Source of the DNA: Alphaproteobacteria bacterium
GTDB lineage: Bacteria; Pseudomonadota; Alphaproteobacteria; SMXP01
NCBI GenBank assembly: GCA_028280675.1
Contig: JANQLI010000116.1
Span: 1 to 6,833, forward strand
Length of the DNA stretch: 6,833 nt
Direction of reading: 5' to 3'
Each line of letters begins with the position of its first letter. Position 1 is the first letter of the stretch. The position numbers and the translations under genes are program-made. Under the pieces are notes generated by a model. That model saw only the letters and a program-made list of their open reading frames with translations, was not told the DNA's origin and made no database searches. This document shows, in pieces, positions 5,723-6,833 of this stretch.

Positions 5723-6833
5723 ATGTCACATCATCTATCCTGGCCATCGGATGACACTGCGTCTGATCGCCGCCGCTTCATGCAATTGATGTTGGCATCT
5801 CCTATTGCGGCCTCTCTTTGGCAATCGCACGTTGCATTTGGGGAAGAGGCCTTACCCAGCGCAGATGACGCGCGCAATGTGTTTGATTTTCATGATGTGG
5901 CGCAAGAAAAACTCTCCCCGGCTATCTATGATTTTATTATGGGCGGGGCGGATGATGAAAAAACCATCGCCGCGAACCGCACCGCCTTTGACAAAGTGCA
6001 AATCCGGGCACGCCGTTTGATCGACGTGTCAAATATCGATACATCCATCACGCTGTTTGGCACACCGATGGCGACTCCGATTTTAATCGCCCCTATTGGC
6101 GGCCAGGTGCAGGTCCATGAACAGGGAGAGCTTGCCACGGCGCGCGCTGCATATACACGCAAACACACCATGATCGCGTCCACCGTCACCAATCACAGTA
6201 TTGGAGAGATCGCCGAGGCGCATACAGCGCCCGTGTGGTTTCAACTTTATGCGTCAAGCAATCGCGACCTGGTACGGCACCTTCTGCGCAATGCCAAAGA
6301 GGCTGGATGCGAGACCATTGCTCTCACCGTTGATTCCGCCGCGCTCGGCAATCGCGAGCGTCAAATGGCGTTCGGTACGGGCCGCGGATCTGGCCCGCGC
6401 CAACGTCTCGGGAATTTCGAAGGCTTTCCAGGGCCGCCGATCATTGGCGATCCGTCCCTCACCTGGGACTTTATCAAATGGCTGCGCGATGAAACCGACG
6501 CCAACATTTTACTCAAAGGCATCGTCACCCATGAAGATGCATCCTTATGCGTCACACACGGTGTCGATGGCCTGATTATTTCCAATCACGGCGGCCGCCA
6601 AGAAGAAAGCCATCGCGGCACATTAGAGGCTCTGCCCGAAATTATCGCAGCGGTTGACGGCAAGGTGCCTGTATTGATTGATGGCGGCTTTCGGCGCGGC
6701 ACCGACATCTTCAAAGCACTGGCCATGGGGGCGAGCGCAATCTGTATCGGCCGGCCTTATATTTGGGGCCTCGCATCCTTTGGCGAAGACGGCGTAGCGA
6801 AAGTGCTCGATCTCTTACGCGCCGAACTGGTGC
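5723..6833 (+). CDS. FMN-dependent alpha-hydroxy-acid dehydrogenase with Tat-like leader, C-terminus missing
   Basis: The first 370 residues of a flavin enzyme that oxidises 2-hydroxy acids to 2-keto acids (lactate/mandelate/glycolate family); the C-terminus lies beyond the right edge. The barrel carries the family signature: WFQLY (Y176), LTVDS (D204), LLKGI (K265), SNHGGRQ (H289 the catalytic base, R292 the substrate carboxylate contact), then DGGFRRGTDIFKAL and the phosphate-binding IGRP (320-345). Residues 15-21 read DRRRFMQ, a twin-arginine motif, followed by a short hydrophobic stretch (20-33) and a plausible cleavage site after A38-F39-G40, so export by the Tat route is likely. The tyrosine of glycolate oxidase Y24 aligns with F71 here. 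The ATG at 5723 has an AGGGAGAG site upstream and follows the previous gene by 12 nt. The physiological substrate and electron acceptor are unknown. Confidence 0.92.
   Translation, partial: MSHHLSWPSDDTASDRRRFMQLMLASPIAASLWQSHVAFGEEALPSADDARNVFDFHDVAQEKLSPAIYDFIMGGADDEKTIAANRTAFDKVQIRARRLIDVSNIDTSITLFGTPMATPILIAPIGGQVQVHEQGELATARAAYTRKHTMIASTVTNHSIGEIAEAHTAPVWFQLYASSNRDLVRHLLRNAKEAGCETIALTVDSAALGNRERQMAFGTGRGSGPRQRLGNFEGFPGPPIIGDPSLTWDFIKWLRDETDANILLKGIVTHEDASLCVTHGVDGLIISNHGGRQEESHRGTLEALPEIIAAVDGKVPVLIDGGFRRGTDIFKALAMGASAICIGRPYIWGLASFGEDGVAKVLDLLRAELV

Overview
The window looks like a stretch of an alphaproteobacterial chromosome of moderate GC. That placement is inferred from the families present (a CHASE2-type class III adenylate cyclase, a CRP-like regulator, a CpdA/GpdQ-type phosphodiesterase) and from tight gene packing; no rRNA or lineage marker is present to fix it. 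I see no mobile element, CRISPR array, tRNA or rRNA.

Layout: two gene groups are read away from each other from one intergenic region of about 150 bp (2990-3139). On the minus strand, reading leftwards, lie a small exported protein with a FecR-like look (2989-2273), a membrane-bound adenylate cyclase with an extracytoplasmic CHASE2 sensor (2286-223) whose start overlaps the previous gene, and the N-terminus of an exported protein, possibly an M48 metallopeptidase, cut by the left edge (202-1). On the plus strand lie a CRP/FNR-family regulator with a cyclic-nucleotide pocket (3140-3841), a GpdQ/CpdA-like metallophosphoesterase (3848-4702), an LLM-class flavin or F420 oxidoreductase (4703-5710), and an FMN-dependent alpha-hydroxy-acid dehydrogenase with a Tat-like leader, cut by the right edge (5723-6833). 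Gaps within each group run from an overlap to 20 nt, so each is probably one operon.

Together, one group makes a cyclic nucleotide in response to a periplasmic condition. The first two genes of the other group would sense that nucleotide (regulator) and destroy it (phosphodiesterase), and the same operon continues into two redox enzymes. The most interesting reading is a self-contained make/sense/degrade second-messenger module wired to a small oxidoreductase pathway. The shared intergenic region holds a dense cluster of GCAA/TTGC half-sites and a leader hairpin that could be where control is applied. All coding stretches over 300 bases are accounted for, and the only sizeable non-coding stretch is the divergent region. 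The function assignments come from motifs read by eye; no database search was run.
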